64,000 bases of DNA from Aquimarina muelleri DSM 19832 (GTDB lineage Bacteria; Bacteroidota; Bacteroidia; Flavobacteriales; Flavobacteriaceae), in assembly GCF_000430665.1 (NCBI RefSeq), contig NZ_AUML01000005.1, positions 62,001 to 126,000 of the forward strand, given 5' to 3'. Position 1 is the first letter of the stretch. Each line of letters opens with the position of its first letter. Below, piece by piece: positions 55,879-64,000 of this stretch. The position numbers and the translations under genes were made by a program. The notes under the pieces were generated by a model. It searched no databases. It was not told the DNA's origin and saw only the letters and a program-made list of their open reading frames with translations.

Positions 55879-56262
55879 ATGAAAAAAATATTGATTCTTT
55901 TAGTTCTTATTCTTGCGAGCTGTTCTACAGACAATGAAAGTATAGTAGAGAATAGCAAAATCAAAGATCTACCTAAAGACATTAAAATTATAAATAAACA
56001 ATCGGATAATGAATATGATACCGAAGGAAAATTAACTATAAAATATAGAGAAGGGATTACCGAAGAACAGAAACAAAATATCCGAAATGCAGAACACAAC
56101 TTTCTGCTCTTAGGGGTTGAAATCACAAACTGTAAAGAAGTAGAAATATGGTATATTACTTATTGTTCAGGATGTAGACCGGGTCCAAAAATTAAATCTC
56201 TACCTAAAGACGCATTAGATAAAACTGCATTAGACTGGTATGGAGATTGTAAAGATTTCTAA
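55879..56262 (+). CDS. Small lipoprotein, unknown function
   Basis: 127 residues. A lipoprotein signal (ILLVLILASCSTDNES) is followed by a charged stretch (VENSKIKDLPKDIKIINKQS) and a Cys-bearing end (WYITYCSGCRPGPKIKSLPK, then WYGDCKDF). I recognise no family. The following CHAT gene overlaps its 3' end by 23 bases, so the two are translated from one mRNA. Site A upstream suggests control by the neighbouring ECF sigma factor. Confidence 0.7.
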   Translation: MKKILILLVLILASCSTDNESIVENSKIKDLPKDIKIINKQSDNEYDTEGKLTIKYREGITEEQKQNIRNAEHNFLLLGVEITNCKEVEIWYITYCSGCRPGPKIKSLPKDALDKTALDWYGDCKDF

Positions 56263-59011
56263 AAACAATAATTTCTTTTCAAAAAGAACTAGAATCCTTT
56301 TTGCACGCAAGAGATTAATAATATTAATCTCTTGCGTGCATTTATTCATTTACAACCTCACCTTTGGGCAACGTGATTTTAACGCCTTAGATTCTATCCT
56401 TGAATATGAAACCTCTCTATCCTATAAAAAGAAGAAAATTGATAGTCTACTACACATAACGGCTAAAAAAAACATAAAGGATTTAACCTTTGTGATTTCT
56501 ATCTATTTTTATCAAAATCAAAACTACACAGATGCATTGTTTTATGGGAATTTGAATTTAAAATCTATACGTGACCAAAAAAATATAGATTCTTTACCCT
56601 ATAGACGAAGTCTTTGTAATATGGGTTTGTTTCATTACCAAAATAAATCTTTTGATCTTTCTGAAAATTATTATAAATCTGTACTCCTTCAAAATAAAAT
56701 TGATAAATATCAAGGTAGAGCTGCTTATAGATTAGGAGTCATTCACCAAGAAAACGGAGACTATTACACTGCTTTAAGCTATTATAAAATGGCAAAAAAC
56801 TCATATTTCGAAAGCTCTTATACAAAAGGAGAAATAGAATCTTCTATAAAAATAGCAGAAATTTATGAAAGCCTTAATGGAAAACTAAATCTTGAAAAAG
56901 GGCGAAAAATATTACTTGATATTCTTAATTCTAAACGAATAGCTACTATTGATGAAATCTATCTTCAGGATATACACCTTATATTAGGCAACCTATATGA
57001 TCAAGAATTTTTGGGAGATAAAAACAAGTCTGAAAAACACTATCTTAAATCACTAGAAATCGCAAAAATAAGAGGTGATGAATTTTTTGAAACAGGGATA
57101 TATAATAACCTCGGAAATTTATACCTAAAACATGATCTCGAAAAAGCATATTCTTATTTATCAAATGGACTAAAACACTCTAACTCTAACTGGGTTAAAG
57201 CCATATTTCTTCATAATTTAGGAATCTACTATTTTAAAGCAAAAAACTATGAAAAAGCTATAGAATGTATAGAACTATCTATTACTAAATATCTTAATTT
57301 AGACAAGACCTCATCCATAGCTTCTGTTCCCGAAATAGAACTCGAATCCTCTCTATACAAAAACTATATTCTGGATGCCTATGTGTTTTTAATTGGATAT
57401 AAAAACATGCACAAAAAAACTAAGAAAGAGCTAAATACCATATATAAAGATATCGATATTGCAGAACGCTTAATAGATTATATACGTTTTGAAATTGAGG
57501 ATCAAAAATCTAGATTATATTGGCAAAAACAAGCTTCAAAAATATATCAAAATGCTACAAAAACTGCTTTTTTAACAAATAACCCTGAAAAAGCTTTCCA
57601 TTTTATGGAAAAAAACAAAGCAGTACTTCTTCTTAAAGATATTAAAGATAGAGAACTAAAAAAACATGCAAATCTACCTAATGATATTCTCAAGAAAGAA
57701 GAGCAGTTAAAAAATAATATATACCAACTACAAGATGCTTATGTTTTTAATGAAATTAGCAAGAAAGATTCTATTCATGACATTTTATTTAATTCAAAAA
57801 TAATATACCATAATTTTATAGACTCTTTAAAAGTAGATTATCCAAAATATTACAATTATAAAACTCTTACTAAAATAACTTCTTTAAAAGAACTTCAAAA
57901 CTCTCTCACTAAGGAACAACTTATTATAGAATATATTCTTAATGAAGAAAATGGTTATGGTTTATTAATAGAAAAAGAGGCTACAACTTTTTTTGAACTT
58001 GAAGATATATCACTATTAAACAAATATATATTAGAGTTTAAATCAAAAATAAGATCTCCATTTATTACCAAAAAAGATTTTGAAAGTTATAAAGAATTGG
58101 CTTTTCTATTATTTCAAAAATTATTCCCATTTAATAATGCCTCAAAATATATATTCAATAAAAAAATTACTATAATCCCCGATGATAACCTGCAAAATTT
58201 TCCTTTTGAAGCACTGATTATTTCAAAAAAAGAACTTGCCTCAGAGTCTTATTTAATCACAAGTGCAGAAATTAACTATGCTTATTCTATTTCATTTCTA
58301 AAAGAGAATCAAAATATTTCTCGAAATTCTACAACTAATTTTACTGGCTTTGCACCTGTATATTTTACCTATGACAATCAATTAACAGCTCTAAAAAGAA
58401 GTGAAAATGAAATAATCGATGCTGAAAACTTTTTTTCTGGTCATTTATTTACCAAAAACAATGCTACAAAAGATACGTTTTTACAAAATACCCACGATTC
58501 TAAAATAATTCATCTCTCTACCCATGCTAATGCAACGGACTCAATTATACCATGGGTTGCTTTTGGGGATAAAAAAATGAGTTTAAACGAATTGTACACT
58601 ACAAAAAACAATGCTGAGTTAGTTGTATTAAGTGCCTGCAACTCTGCTCAAGGAACACTTAATAAAGGAGAAGGGGTAATGAGTCTGGCAAGAGGTTTTT
58701 TCTATACTGGTGCCAATAGTGTAATTTGCTCTCTATGGAATGTGGATGATAAATCCGGACAATACATAACTACTAACTTTTATAAACATTTAAAAAAAGG
58801 AAATACAAAATCAAAAGCTCTTCATTTAGCTAAGCTAGAGTACTTAAAAAATCATAGCCTTAGCGAAACTTCCCCTTATTATTGGTCTTCTCTTATCCTT
58901 ATTGGAGATGCTGGCTCAATAAATACTTCATCTTATTTATGGGTATGGTTTTTAATTATAGGAAGCTTAGTTTTCATTATTTTTTTATGGTGGCTTAAGA
59001 AACGGAAATAA
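56240..59011 (+). CDS. TPR-CHAT membrane-anchored protease
   Basis: 923 residues. Predicted order: a signal-peptide-like segment (RLIILISCVHLFIYNLTFG, residues ~27-45), TPR repeats from ~80 to 400 (YRLGVIHQENGDYYTALSYY; IYNNLGNLYLKHDLEKAYSY), a linker, a CHAT caspase-like domain at ~620-890 with His762 (IHLSTHANATDS) and Cys800 (VLSACNSAQGTLNKGEGVMS), then a C-terminal membrane segment and KKRK. The TPR and CHAT parts should face the periplasm. CHAT proteins are cysteine proteases in stress, cell-death or defence systems; the target is unknown. The ATG at 56240 overlaps the previous gene; the signal-peptide region is encoded by a long palindrome. Confidence 0.88.
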   Translation: MEIVKISKNNNFFSKRTRILFARKRLIILISCVHLFIYNLTFGQRDFNALDSILEYETSLSYKKKKIDSLLHITAKKNIKDLTFVISIYFYQNQNYTDALFYGNLNLKSIRDQKNIDSLPYRRSLCNMGLFHYQNKSFDLSENYYKSVLLQNKIDKYQGRAAYRLGVIHQENGDYYTALSYYKMAKNSYFESSYTKGEIESSIKIAEIYESLNGKLNLEKGRKILLDILNSKRIATIDEIYLQDIHLILGNLYDQEFLGDKNKSEKHYLKSLEIAKIRGDEFFETGIYNNLGNLYLKHDLEKAYSYLSNGLKHSNSNWVKAIFLHNLGIYYFKAKNYEKAIECIELSITKYLNLDKTSSIASVPEIELESSLYKNYILDAYVFLIGYKNMHKKTKKELNTIYKDIDIAERLIDYIRFEIEDQKSRLYWQKQASKIYQNATKTAFLTNNPEKAFHFMEKNKAVLLLKDIKDRELKKHANLPNDILKKEEQLKNNIYQLQDAYVFNEISKKDSIHDILFNSKIIYHNFIDSLKVDYPKYYNYKTLTKITSLKELQNSLTKEQLIIEYILNEENGYGLLIEKEATTFFELEDISLLNKYILEFKSKIRSPFITKKDFESYKELAFLLFQKLFPFNNASKYIFNKKITIIPDDNLQNFPFEALIISKKELASESYLITSAEINYAYSISFLKENQNISRNSTTNFTGFAPVYFTYDNQLTALKRSENEIIDAENFFSGHLFTKNNATKDTFLQNTHDSKIIHLSTHANATDSIIPWVAFGDKKMSLNELYTTKNNAELVVLSACNSAQGTLNKGEGVMSLARGFFYTGANSVICSLWNVDDKSGQYITTNFYKHLKKGNTKSKALHLAKLEYLKNHSLSETSPYYWSSLILIGDAGSINTSSYLWVWFLIIGSLVFIIFLWWLKKRK
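56302..56340 (+). repeat. 19-bp perfect inverted repeat inside the CHAT gene start
   Basis: TGCACGCAAGAGATTAATA (56302-56320) and its exact complement (56322-56340), with a single central base. It lies in the part that encodes the N-terminal signal region of the CHAT protein, 40 bases after the end of the small lipoprotein gene. It resembles a terminator hairpin without the T-run, so it could be an attenuator or processing site. Confidence 0.7.
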
Positions 59012-59231
59012 TATTCCTTAAAAACTCCTTTACTTCATTTTTTGATATTATTAGAATAGCTATCTCACTGTGTTTTTTGAAACTAAAAACAGATCGACTT
59101 GCTTGTTAGCCATCGCCAAATAAATTATACCGCCCTACAGAGGTCATTAGAATCATTTTATTGATTAGCTATGCGACTCAAGAGAGTTTTTACATTGAGG
59201 GCTGATCTGTTTTTATTTTTCTTTTTTTTTA
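59012..59231. other. Intergenic region with a long-distance inverted repeat
   Basis: AAAAACAGATC (59085-59095) is the exact complement of GATCTGTTTTT (59204-59214), enclosing about 108 bases. The interior has GC-richer patches but no gene. It may be the 3' structure of the CHAT transcript, a small RNA or a degenerate mobile element; the right arm is followed by T-runs that could act as a terminator. Confidence 0.45.
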
Positions 59232-59260
59232 GGGTAACAAAAAACTATAACAAGAACTAA
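59232..59260 (+). promoter_or_regulatory. Candidate ECF sigma promoter, site B
   Basis: GGGTAAC (59232-59238), 15 bases, then GAACTAA (59254-59260), about 50 bases before the M43 protease start. It matches site A in both blocks, the A-run and the spacing. Confidence 0.7.
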
Positions 59261-59279
59261 CTATCACAAAAGTCAGGAA

Positions 59280-59315
59280 ATGAAAACAACTAAAAATTAC
59301 AAATTACAAACATGA
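59280..59315 (+). CDS. 11-codon leader ORF overlapping the M43 start
   Basis: ATG at 59280 follows CAGGAA and encodes MKTTKNYKLQT. Its TGA overlaps the ATG of the protease as ATGA, an arrangement that often couples translation. It could instead be chance, since the region is AT-rich. Confidence 0.3.
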   Translation: MKTTKNYKLQT

Positions 59316-60817
59316 AAAATAGCCTTAAATTAGTTTACTTTTTAATTTTATCATCTATACACCTAATTTTTGCCCAAGAAGATGGGATGATACATGAAAA
59401 TCCTACCGAATTTCAAACAATAATGCCTTTTTTTGGAGAACAATGTGGAACACACTCTCCTCCCCCTACAAAACGTGACTTAAACAAATCCGGGGCAGAA
59501 GTCGGAAGCAACCCTGTATTTACTAATACACAATATGTATTGAATGTAAAAGTTCATTTTATAAGTAATAATGTTCCTGTAGCAGATCAACAAAATAAAG
59601 CATTAGACATTGTAGGGTCATTAAATATTAATTATAATCCAGCTAACATTTTTTTTAAATATAAAGGATATGATAATATATCAAATCCCGCATTATTAAA
59701 TTTTAACAGCACTAACATAAATACCCATTTCACACTCTCTACCCCAGATGCTATTCATATTTTTATTAGTGATACGTTTAATGGACAATCTCCCACAAGC
59801 CAAGGTACAAATGGTATATGTATTACCAGAATGGCAAATTTTGGAAGTGGGTTTAATATATATGATAAATTTATTGTTATCCGTAAAGATCAAATTCCTG
59901 TATTAAACTCTTCTGCTCCTTCTAATATTGATTTTAAATATTATACGTTAGCACATGAAATGGGGCATTATTTAGGACTTTACCATACTCACACGCAATG
60001 GAAAATGGTAGGAGGACAACTGGAAGAGGCCAACGATGCAGAATGTGGGCTAGAAGAAAATTATAATGGATCCCAATGGAGCACCCTAGGAGATAGAATA
60101 CAGGATACTAATCCTGACAGATCTATCAGAAAATATATGAATGGAAGTGCAATGTACAACTCTAATTGCACTATCAGACCTCAAGGTTGGCAAGCTAACG
60201 CAACTTGTTCTACTTCTGTAAACTTTAATTTATTCAATCCATCTATGAATAATATCATGGCATATTATAATACCTGCAGAACTGGTTTTTCGCAAGGTCA
60301 ATATACCTACATGAAAAACTTTATTGCAGATGAATCTGTTCCAAATCGTTTCTTAAACACAAAAATGAACACTATTGATGCTTTATATCTTGCTTTTGAA
60401 GGAGGATATGCTGGTGGCCATCAAGGAACTCCCCCTCCTAGTACTATTCTTCGTTTTCAAAAAGGATTTGATTATGAATTTGTGGGGTGTGGACAAACCA
60501 CCCCTTCGGTTATACAATCGTATGGAATACATCAAATACCTACCGGACACCCTTATCTTACTAGTATAAAAATTACTCAAGTCTCTAATACAGATACACA
60601 AAATTGCAATTATCCTATGCCATCTTCTTTTAATGGTGGAGAAGTTATAACATTTGATACTATGATGTATGGTGGAGATTATGAAATTAAAAAATTAAAT
60701 AATCAAGAAGTCCTAAATGAAAATTTAATAAACTCACTACCTAATGGTCATCATATCATCAAAAAGTATTTAGACAATGGCCAAATTTTAGAAAGTAATA
60801 TTATTAAAAACAAATAA
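59312..60817 (+). CDS. Secreted M43-like (cytophagalysin-type) metalloprotease
   Basis: 501 residues. A signal peptide (MKNSLKLVYFLILSSIHLIF, then AQED) is followed by a metzincin domain. The zinc motif is HEMGHYLGLYH at residues 215-225, with the Met-turn in NNIMAYYNTCRTGFSQGQ. This is the pappalysin/cytophagalysin family. The last ~50 residues (NNQEVLNENLINSLPNGHHI) look like a short, divergent T9SS sorting domain. It should be secreted and degrade extracellular or envelope protein. A candidate ECF promoter lies upstream and a strong terminator downstream. Confidence 0.9.
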   Translation: MKNSLKLVYFLILSSIHLIFAQEDGMIHENPTEFQTIMPFFGEQCGTHSPPPTKRDLNKSGAEVGSNPVFTNTQYVLNVKVHFISNNVPVADQQNKALDIVGSLNINYNPANIFFKYKGYDNISNPALLNFNSTNINTHFTLSTPDAIHIFISDTFNGQSPTSQGTNGICITRMANFGSGFNIYDKFIVIRKDQIPVLNSSAPSNIDFKYYTLAHEMGHYLGLYHTHTQWKMVGGQLEEANDAECGLEENYNGSQWSTLGDRIQDTNPDRSIRKYMNGSAMYNSNCTIRPQGWQANATCSTSVNFNLFNPSMNNIMAYYNTCRTGFSQGQYTYMKNFIADESVPNRFLNTKMNTIDALYLAFEGGYAGGHQGTPPPSTILRFQKGFDYEFVGCGQTTPSVIQSYGIHQIPTGHPYLTSIKITQVSNTDTQNCNYPMPSSFNGGEVITFDTMMYGGDYEIKKLNNQEVLNENLINSLPNGHHIIKKYLDNGQILESNIIKNK

Positions 60818-60844
60818 TCTATACTCTATTATAAAATAAGTTCT

Positions 60845-60889
60845 AACAAAAAGGCAGAATTTTCTTATAGAAAATTCTGCCTTTTTGTT
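60845..60889. terminator. Bidirectional terminator after the M43 protease gene
   Basis: A 20-bp perfect stem (60845-60864 with 60870-60889) around a TTATA loop; the right side ends in TTTTTGTT. It is the longest terminator stem of this region, between the M43 protease and the convergent hppD. Confidence 0.85.
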
Positions 60890-61012
60890 TTTTAGTTCAA
60901 TTCTAAAGTTTTGGTGATAATACACATCAATTACTAAACTCCAAGAGGCTAAATTATTTATTTTTCAACTTAGAATTCAGTCTTTTATAATAATATTCGT
61001 TATTTAAAAATA

Positions 61013-62176
61013 CTATAAGGTTCCTCTTTTAGCTTGTTCTCTTTCAATAGATTCAAAAAGCGCCTTAAAATTACCAACACCAAAGGATTGCGCTCCTTTT
61101 CTTTGAATTATTTCGATAAACATAGTTGGTCTATCCAAAATATTCTTCGTAAATAACTGTAGCAAGTATCCTTCTTCGTCCCTATCTATTAAAATTCCAT
61201 GCTTTTTAAGAACTTCAACATCTTCGTCTATATCCCCTACTCTTTCTAATAAATCATCATAGTAAGTTTCTGGAACATACAAAAACTCTACTCCTCTTTC
61301 TCTCATTTTAGAAACGGTTTCTACAATATCATCTGTTGCTATTGCTATATGCTGCACCCCTGGTCCATTATAAAAATCCAGATATTCTTCTATTTGAGAT
61401 TTTTTCTTTCCTTTTGCGGGCTCATTGATAGGAAATTTAACACGACCATTACCGTTACTCATTACCTTACTCATTAATGCTGTATATTCTGTAGAAATAT
61501 CATCATCTGCAAAGGATACAATCTGAGCAAACCCCATAACTTTACCATAAAATTCACACCAAGTTTGCATTTCATTCCATCCTACATTACCAACCACATG
61601 ATCTATAAACTTTAATCCTACAGGTTCAGGATTATAATGAGACTCCCATTTTTGATACCCTGGCAAAAAGACACCATTGTAGTTTTTTCTTTCTACAAAA
61701 ATATGAACTGTTTCTCCGTACGTATAAATTCCAGATCGAATTACATGACCATGCTCATCTTCTTCCCGAGTTGGTTCCATATAAGGTTTTGCTCCTCTAC
61801 GAGTAGTTTCTTCATAGGCTTTTGTTGCATCTTCTACCCATAACGCTACTATTTTTACAGCATCTCCATGAACATCAATATGTTTATTAATATCTCCTCC
61901 CTGACCGAGTGGTGATGTTAATACCAATCTTATTTTATCTTGTTTAAGCACATACGACACTCTATCCTTTAATCCTGTTTCTAGCCCTGCATATGCTTCG
62001 GACTGAAAACCAAAAGCTGTTTTATAATAATGAGCTGCTTGTTTAGCATTACCAACATATAACTCTATATAATCTGTTCCTAATAAAGGAAGAAAATCTT
62101 CTGCTTCGGTAAATATTTTTTTTAAGCTATATTCTGTATTTTGTAACTCTTTTAGATTTTTTGTTTCTATTGCCAT
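61013..62176 (-). CDS. hppD: 4-hydroxyphenylpyruvate dioxygenase
   Basis: 387 residues. It converts 4-hydroxyphenylpyruvate to homogentisate, the second step of tyrosine breakdown. Two VOC domains; the Fe(II) ligands are His in FIDHVVGNVGWNEM, His in GPGVQHIAIATDD and Glu in TMFIEIIQRKGA near the C-terminus. It lies downstream of hmgA on the same strand, 105 bases away, and is likely co-transcribed or co-regulated with it. Confidence 0.95.
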   Translation of the reverse strand: MAIETKNLKELQNTEYSLKKIFTEAEDFLPLLGTDYIELYVGNAKQAAHYYKTAFGFQSEAYAGLETGLKDRVSYVLKQDKIRLVLTSPLGQGGDINKHIDVHGDAVKIVALWVEDATKAYEETTRRGAKPYMEPTREEDEHGHVIRSGIYTYGETVHIFVERKNYNGVFLPGYQKWESHYNPEPVGLKFIDHVVGNVGWNEMQTWCEFYGKVMGFAQIVSFADDDISTEYTALMSKVMSNGNGRVKFPINEPAKGKKKSQIEEYLDFYNGPGVQHIAIATDDIVETVSKMRERGVEFLYVPETYYDDLLERVGDIDEDVEVLKKHGILIDRDEEGYLLQLFTKNILDRPTMFIEIIQRKGAQSFGVGNFKALFESIEREQAKRGTL

Positions 62177-62281
62177 TTTTTATCTTTTTAAACCATATTT
62201 ACATAAGAATGTCAATTGCTAAAACAAAAGACCGCTTATTACATTACTCTAAACTGACTTATTATAAGTACTATTTTTGTT

Positions 62282-63439
62282 TTATTCTAACCAAGATTTA
62301 TGATAACTTTCGTCTGCTATTTTCATAGCCTCTTCTGTAATTTTTAATGGCTTAAAAGTATCTACCATTACGGCTAGTTCTTCTGTAACAGTTTCTCCTA
62401 TGCTACGCTCTGTAGCACCAGGATGGGGACCATGTGGTATTCCTGCTGGATGCAATGATATATGACCTGCATCTATATCATTTCTACTCATAAAATCTCC
62501 GTCTACATAATATAATACCTCATCGCTATCTATATTACTGTGATTATAAGGAGCTGGAATACTATCTGGGTGATAATCATATAATCTCGGAACGAAAGAG
62601 CATATTACAAATGCATCGCTTTCAAAAGTTTGATGCACTGGTGGTGGTTGGTGTATACGTCCAGTAATAGGCTCAAAATCATGAATAGAAAAAGCATATG
62701 GGTAATTATACCCATCATACCCAACTACATCAAATGGATGAGTTGCATATACCATTTCTATAATTTCATCTTGTTTTTTAACTTTCATTAAAAAATCACC
62801 AGTTTCATCAAATGTTTCCAGTTCTGATGGTCTTCTAATATCTCTTTCGCAAAATGGCGAATGTTCTAATAATTGCCCAAACCAATTTCGATATCTTTTT
62901 GGCGTATAAATTGGCCTGTATGACTCTACAATAAAGAGCCTATTATCATCCGTATCAAAATCAATTTGATAAATTATACCCCTGGGAATCAATAAATAAT
63001 CTCCGTACGAAAAATCTATATTACCTACAAAAGTCCTTAACTTTCCTGAACCTTTATGAATAAAAATCAGTTCGTCTGCATCTGTATTTTTATAGAAATA
63101 ATCTCGTAAGGATTTTTTAGGAGAAGCTAAAATAATATTACAATCACTATTGGTTAAAACTGTCTTTCTACTTTTTAAGTAGTCATCTTCTGGAGGCACT
63201 TGAAATCCTCTAAAACGATAAGACTTAATATTATTTGCAACAGCAACTTTAGGAGCTACGCTATATTGTTTTTTTATTTCTTTTACTTGTGTTGGCCTAT
63301 GTTGATGATATAACAAAGTAGACATGCCATCAAAACCTATGGTCCCAAATAATTGTTCGTAATATAATGTTCCATCACTTTTTTTGAATGTCGTGTGTCT
63401 CTTCCGAGGTATTTTTCCTAGGCTATGATATATCGGCAT
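62282..63439 (-). CDS. hmgA: Homogentisate 1,2-dioxygenase
   Basis: 385 residues from the ATG at 63439, giving the canonical MPIYHSLGKIPRKRHTTF start; an in-frame ATG at 63457 would fall inside a palindrome that looks like an operator. It opens the homogentisate ring to maleylacetoacetate. Motifs: GSGKLRTFVGNIDFSYGDYL, HPFDVVGYDGYNYP, HQTFESDAF and HPAGIPHGPHPG with iron-binding His residues. The gene is first in hmgA-hppD and is divergent from a TetR regulator. Confidence 0.94.
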   Translation of the reverse strand: MPIYHSLGKIPRKRHTTFKKSDGTLYYEQLFGTIGFDGMSTLLYHQHRPTQVKEIKKQYSVAPKVAVANNIKSYRFRGFQVPPEDDYLKSRKTVLTNSDCNIILASPKKSLRDYFYKNTDADELIFIHKGSGKLRTFVGNIDFSYGDYLLIPRGIIYQIDFDTDDNRLFIVESYRPIYTPKRYRNWFGQLLEHSPFCERDIRRPSELETFDETGDFLMKVKKQDEIIEMVYATHPFDVVGYDGYNYPYAFSIHDFEPITGRIHQPPPVHQTFESDAFVICSFVPRLYDYHPDSIPAPYNHSNIDSDEVLYYVDGDFMSRNDIDAGHISLHPAGIPHGPHPGATERSIGETVTEELAVMVDTFKPLKITEEAMKIADESYHKSWLE

Positions 63440-63449
63440 ATATTTATAT

Positions 63450-63465
63450 ATTAACATTTGTTAAT
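63450..63465. promoter_or_regulatory. Palindrome upstream of hmgA, candidate TetR operator
   Basis: ATTAACA, TT, TGTTAAT: 7-bp perfect arms with a 2-base centre, between the hmgA start codon and its probable -7 element. The size suits a TetR dimer, and a TetR gene is divergent. Binding is inferred. Confidence 0.55.
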
Positions 63466-63476
63466 GTAAATATATA

Positions 63477-63515
63477 CAAATATAAATTGTCGCCAAATTA
63501 TTTTCAGTATTTTTG
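63477..63515. promoter_or_regulatory. Divergent promoters of hmgA and tetR
   Basis: For hmgA (minus strand): TATATTTG at 63477-63484, with only a weak -33 (CTG). For tetR (plus strand): TTG at 63487-63489, an 18-base spacer and TATTTTTG at 63508-63515, a full consensus match. The two promoters are back to back, with the palindrome on the hmgA side. Confidence 0.65.
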
Positions 63516-63545
63516 ACTTCAACAAAATACAGGTAACGTCATTAT

Positions 63546-64000
63546 ATGAAGCAAACTACAAAAAAAGAAAAGTTTTTTGAAGAGTCTTTAAAACTTATAC
63601 ATGAAAAAGGTTTTAAAGCAGTCACAATGCGTGATATTGCACAAAGATTAGATTTTGAGCCTGCTAATATTTATAATTATATAGATTCTAAACAAGCGCT
63701 ATTAGAGCTTTATCTTTTTGATATTTCTTATGAATTTCATGATTCCTTAAATAACATATTAAAATCTTCGTATTCTCCTGAAGAGAAATTAAAATTAATA
63801 ATTTCTACACACATTCAATTAACCGCAAAAAAGCCTTATAAAATGGCTTTATTGGTTAATGAATGGCGAAACCTTAAAGAACCTAAACTAACCGAATTTA
63901 CGGAAGGAAAAAAAGTATATGAAAACAAAATACGAGATGTAATAGCTAAAGGAATAGAAGAAGGACAGTTTAGATCAATGGATATTGAAATAGCCACCTA
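63546..64000 (+). CDS. TetR family transcriptional regulator, 5' part
   Basis: 151 codons are visible and the gene runs off the right edge. The N-terminal helix-turn-helix domain is typical: FFEESLKLIHEKGFKAVTMR, then DIAQRLDFEPANIYNYIDSK and ALLELYLFDI. The C-terminal ligand-binding part is cut off. Position and divergent orientation point to control of hmgA-hppD, though it could regulate genes beyond the window instead. Confidence 0.9.
   Translation, partial: MKQTTKKEKFFEESLKLIHEKGFKAVTMRDIAQRLDFEPANIYNYIDSKQALLELYLFDISYEFHDSLNNILKSSYSPEEKLKLIISTHIQLTAKKPYKMALLVNEWRNLKEPKLTEFTEGKKVYENKIRDVIAKGIEEGQFRSMDIEIAT

Noticed and set aside
52060..60817. Prophage or integrative element starting at tRNA-Asn
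   Set aside because: No integrase, phage structural gene or repeated attachment sequence was seen; only a transposase remnant.

Overview
The window is 64 kb of AT-rich chromosome from a member of the Flavobacteriaceae (Bacteroidota), probably a marine genus related to Aquimarina; the genus is an inference. The support is: Bacteroidota-type promoters (TTG-N17-20-TAnnTTTG), secreted proteins with type IX secretion (T9SS) C-terminal domains, a DUF1800/DUF1501 pair, a menaquinone-type SdhCAB operon, a FeoB-associated Cys-rich peptide, CrtY-type lycopene cyclase, and few Shine-Dalgarno sites. Most of the window is ordinary core genome. No CRISPR array, prophage or complete insertion sequence was found.

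Layout. 0-8 kb: the 5' end of an LD-carboxypeptidase, the DUF1800/DUF1501 export pair, metG, a histone-deacetylase-fold hydrolase and two small proteins. 8-18.5 kb: a CBS protein, an M28 membrane peptidase, the sdhCAB operon, a PLP aminotransferase, dinB, a Rossmann-fold protein and a CYTH protein. 19-35 kb: a T9SS trypsin-like protease, penicillin-binding protein 1C, a 5'-nucleotidase split over two genes, a frameshifted monooxygenase pseudogene, a DUF4272 protein, a giant alpha-2-macroglobulin lipoprotein, an isoaspartyl peptidase and a TIR-domain protein. 35-45 kb: a LytTR membrane regulator with an esterase and an outer-membrane-like protein, an FG-GAP lipoprotein, an HD hydrolase, acyl-ACP desaturase, an acyltransferase, an unlisted 49-residue leader-type peptide, bacilliredoxin, a TerB-DnaJ protein and lycopene cyclase. 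45-52 kb: a DMT transporter, feoA-feoB with its small partner, SCO1, rseP and tRNA-Asn. 52-61 kb: an accessory segment with a transposase remnant, an amidase-like lipoprotein, a glycine-zipper lipoprotein, an ECF sigma factor with a TPR-type anti-sigma protein, a CHAT-TPR protease and an M43 metalloprotease. 61-64 kb: hppD and hmgA of tyrosine catabolism, with a divergent TetR regulator that runs off the window.

The most interesting segment is 53.2-60.8 kb. Three two-part sites (GGGTAAC, 15 or 16 bases, GAACTA) lie in front of three transcription units around the ECF sigma/anti-sigma pair, each pointing at its gene. This looks like a local envelope-stress or proteolysis regulon: the sigma factor would drive a glycine-zipper lipoprotein, a small Cys-containing lipoprotein with a membrane-anchored CHAT protease, and a secreted metalloprotease. 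A second item is a dispersed element of about 160-180 bp with terminal inverted repeats (MITE-like), present as two good copies and one decayed copy.
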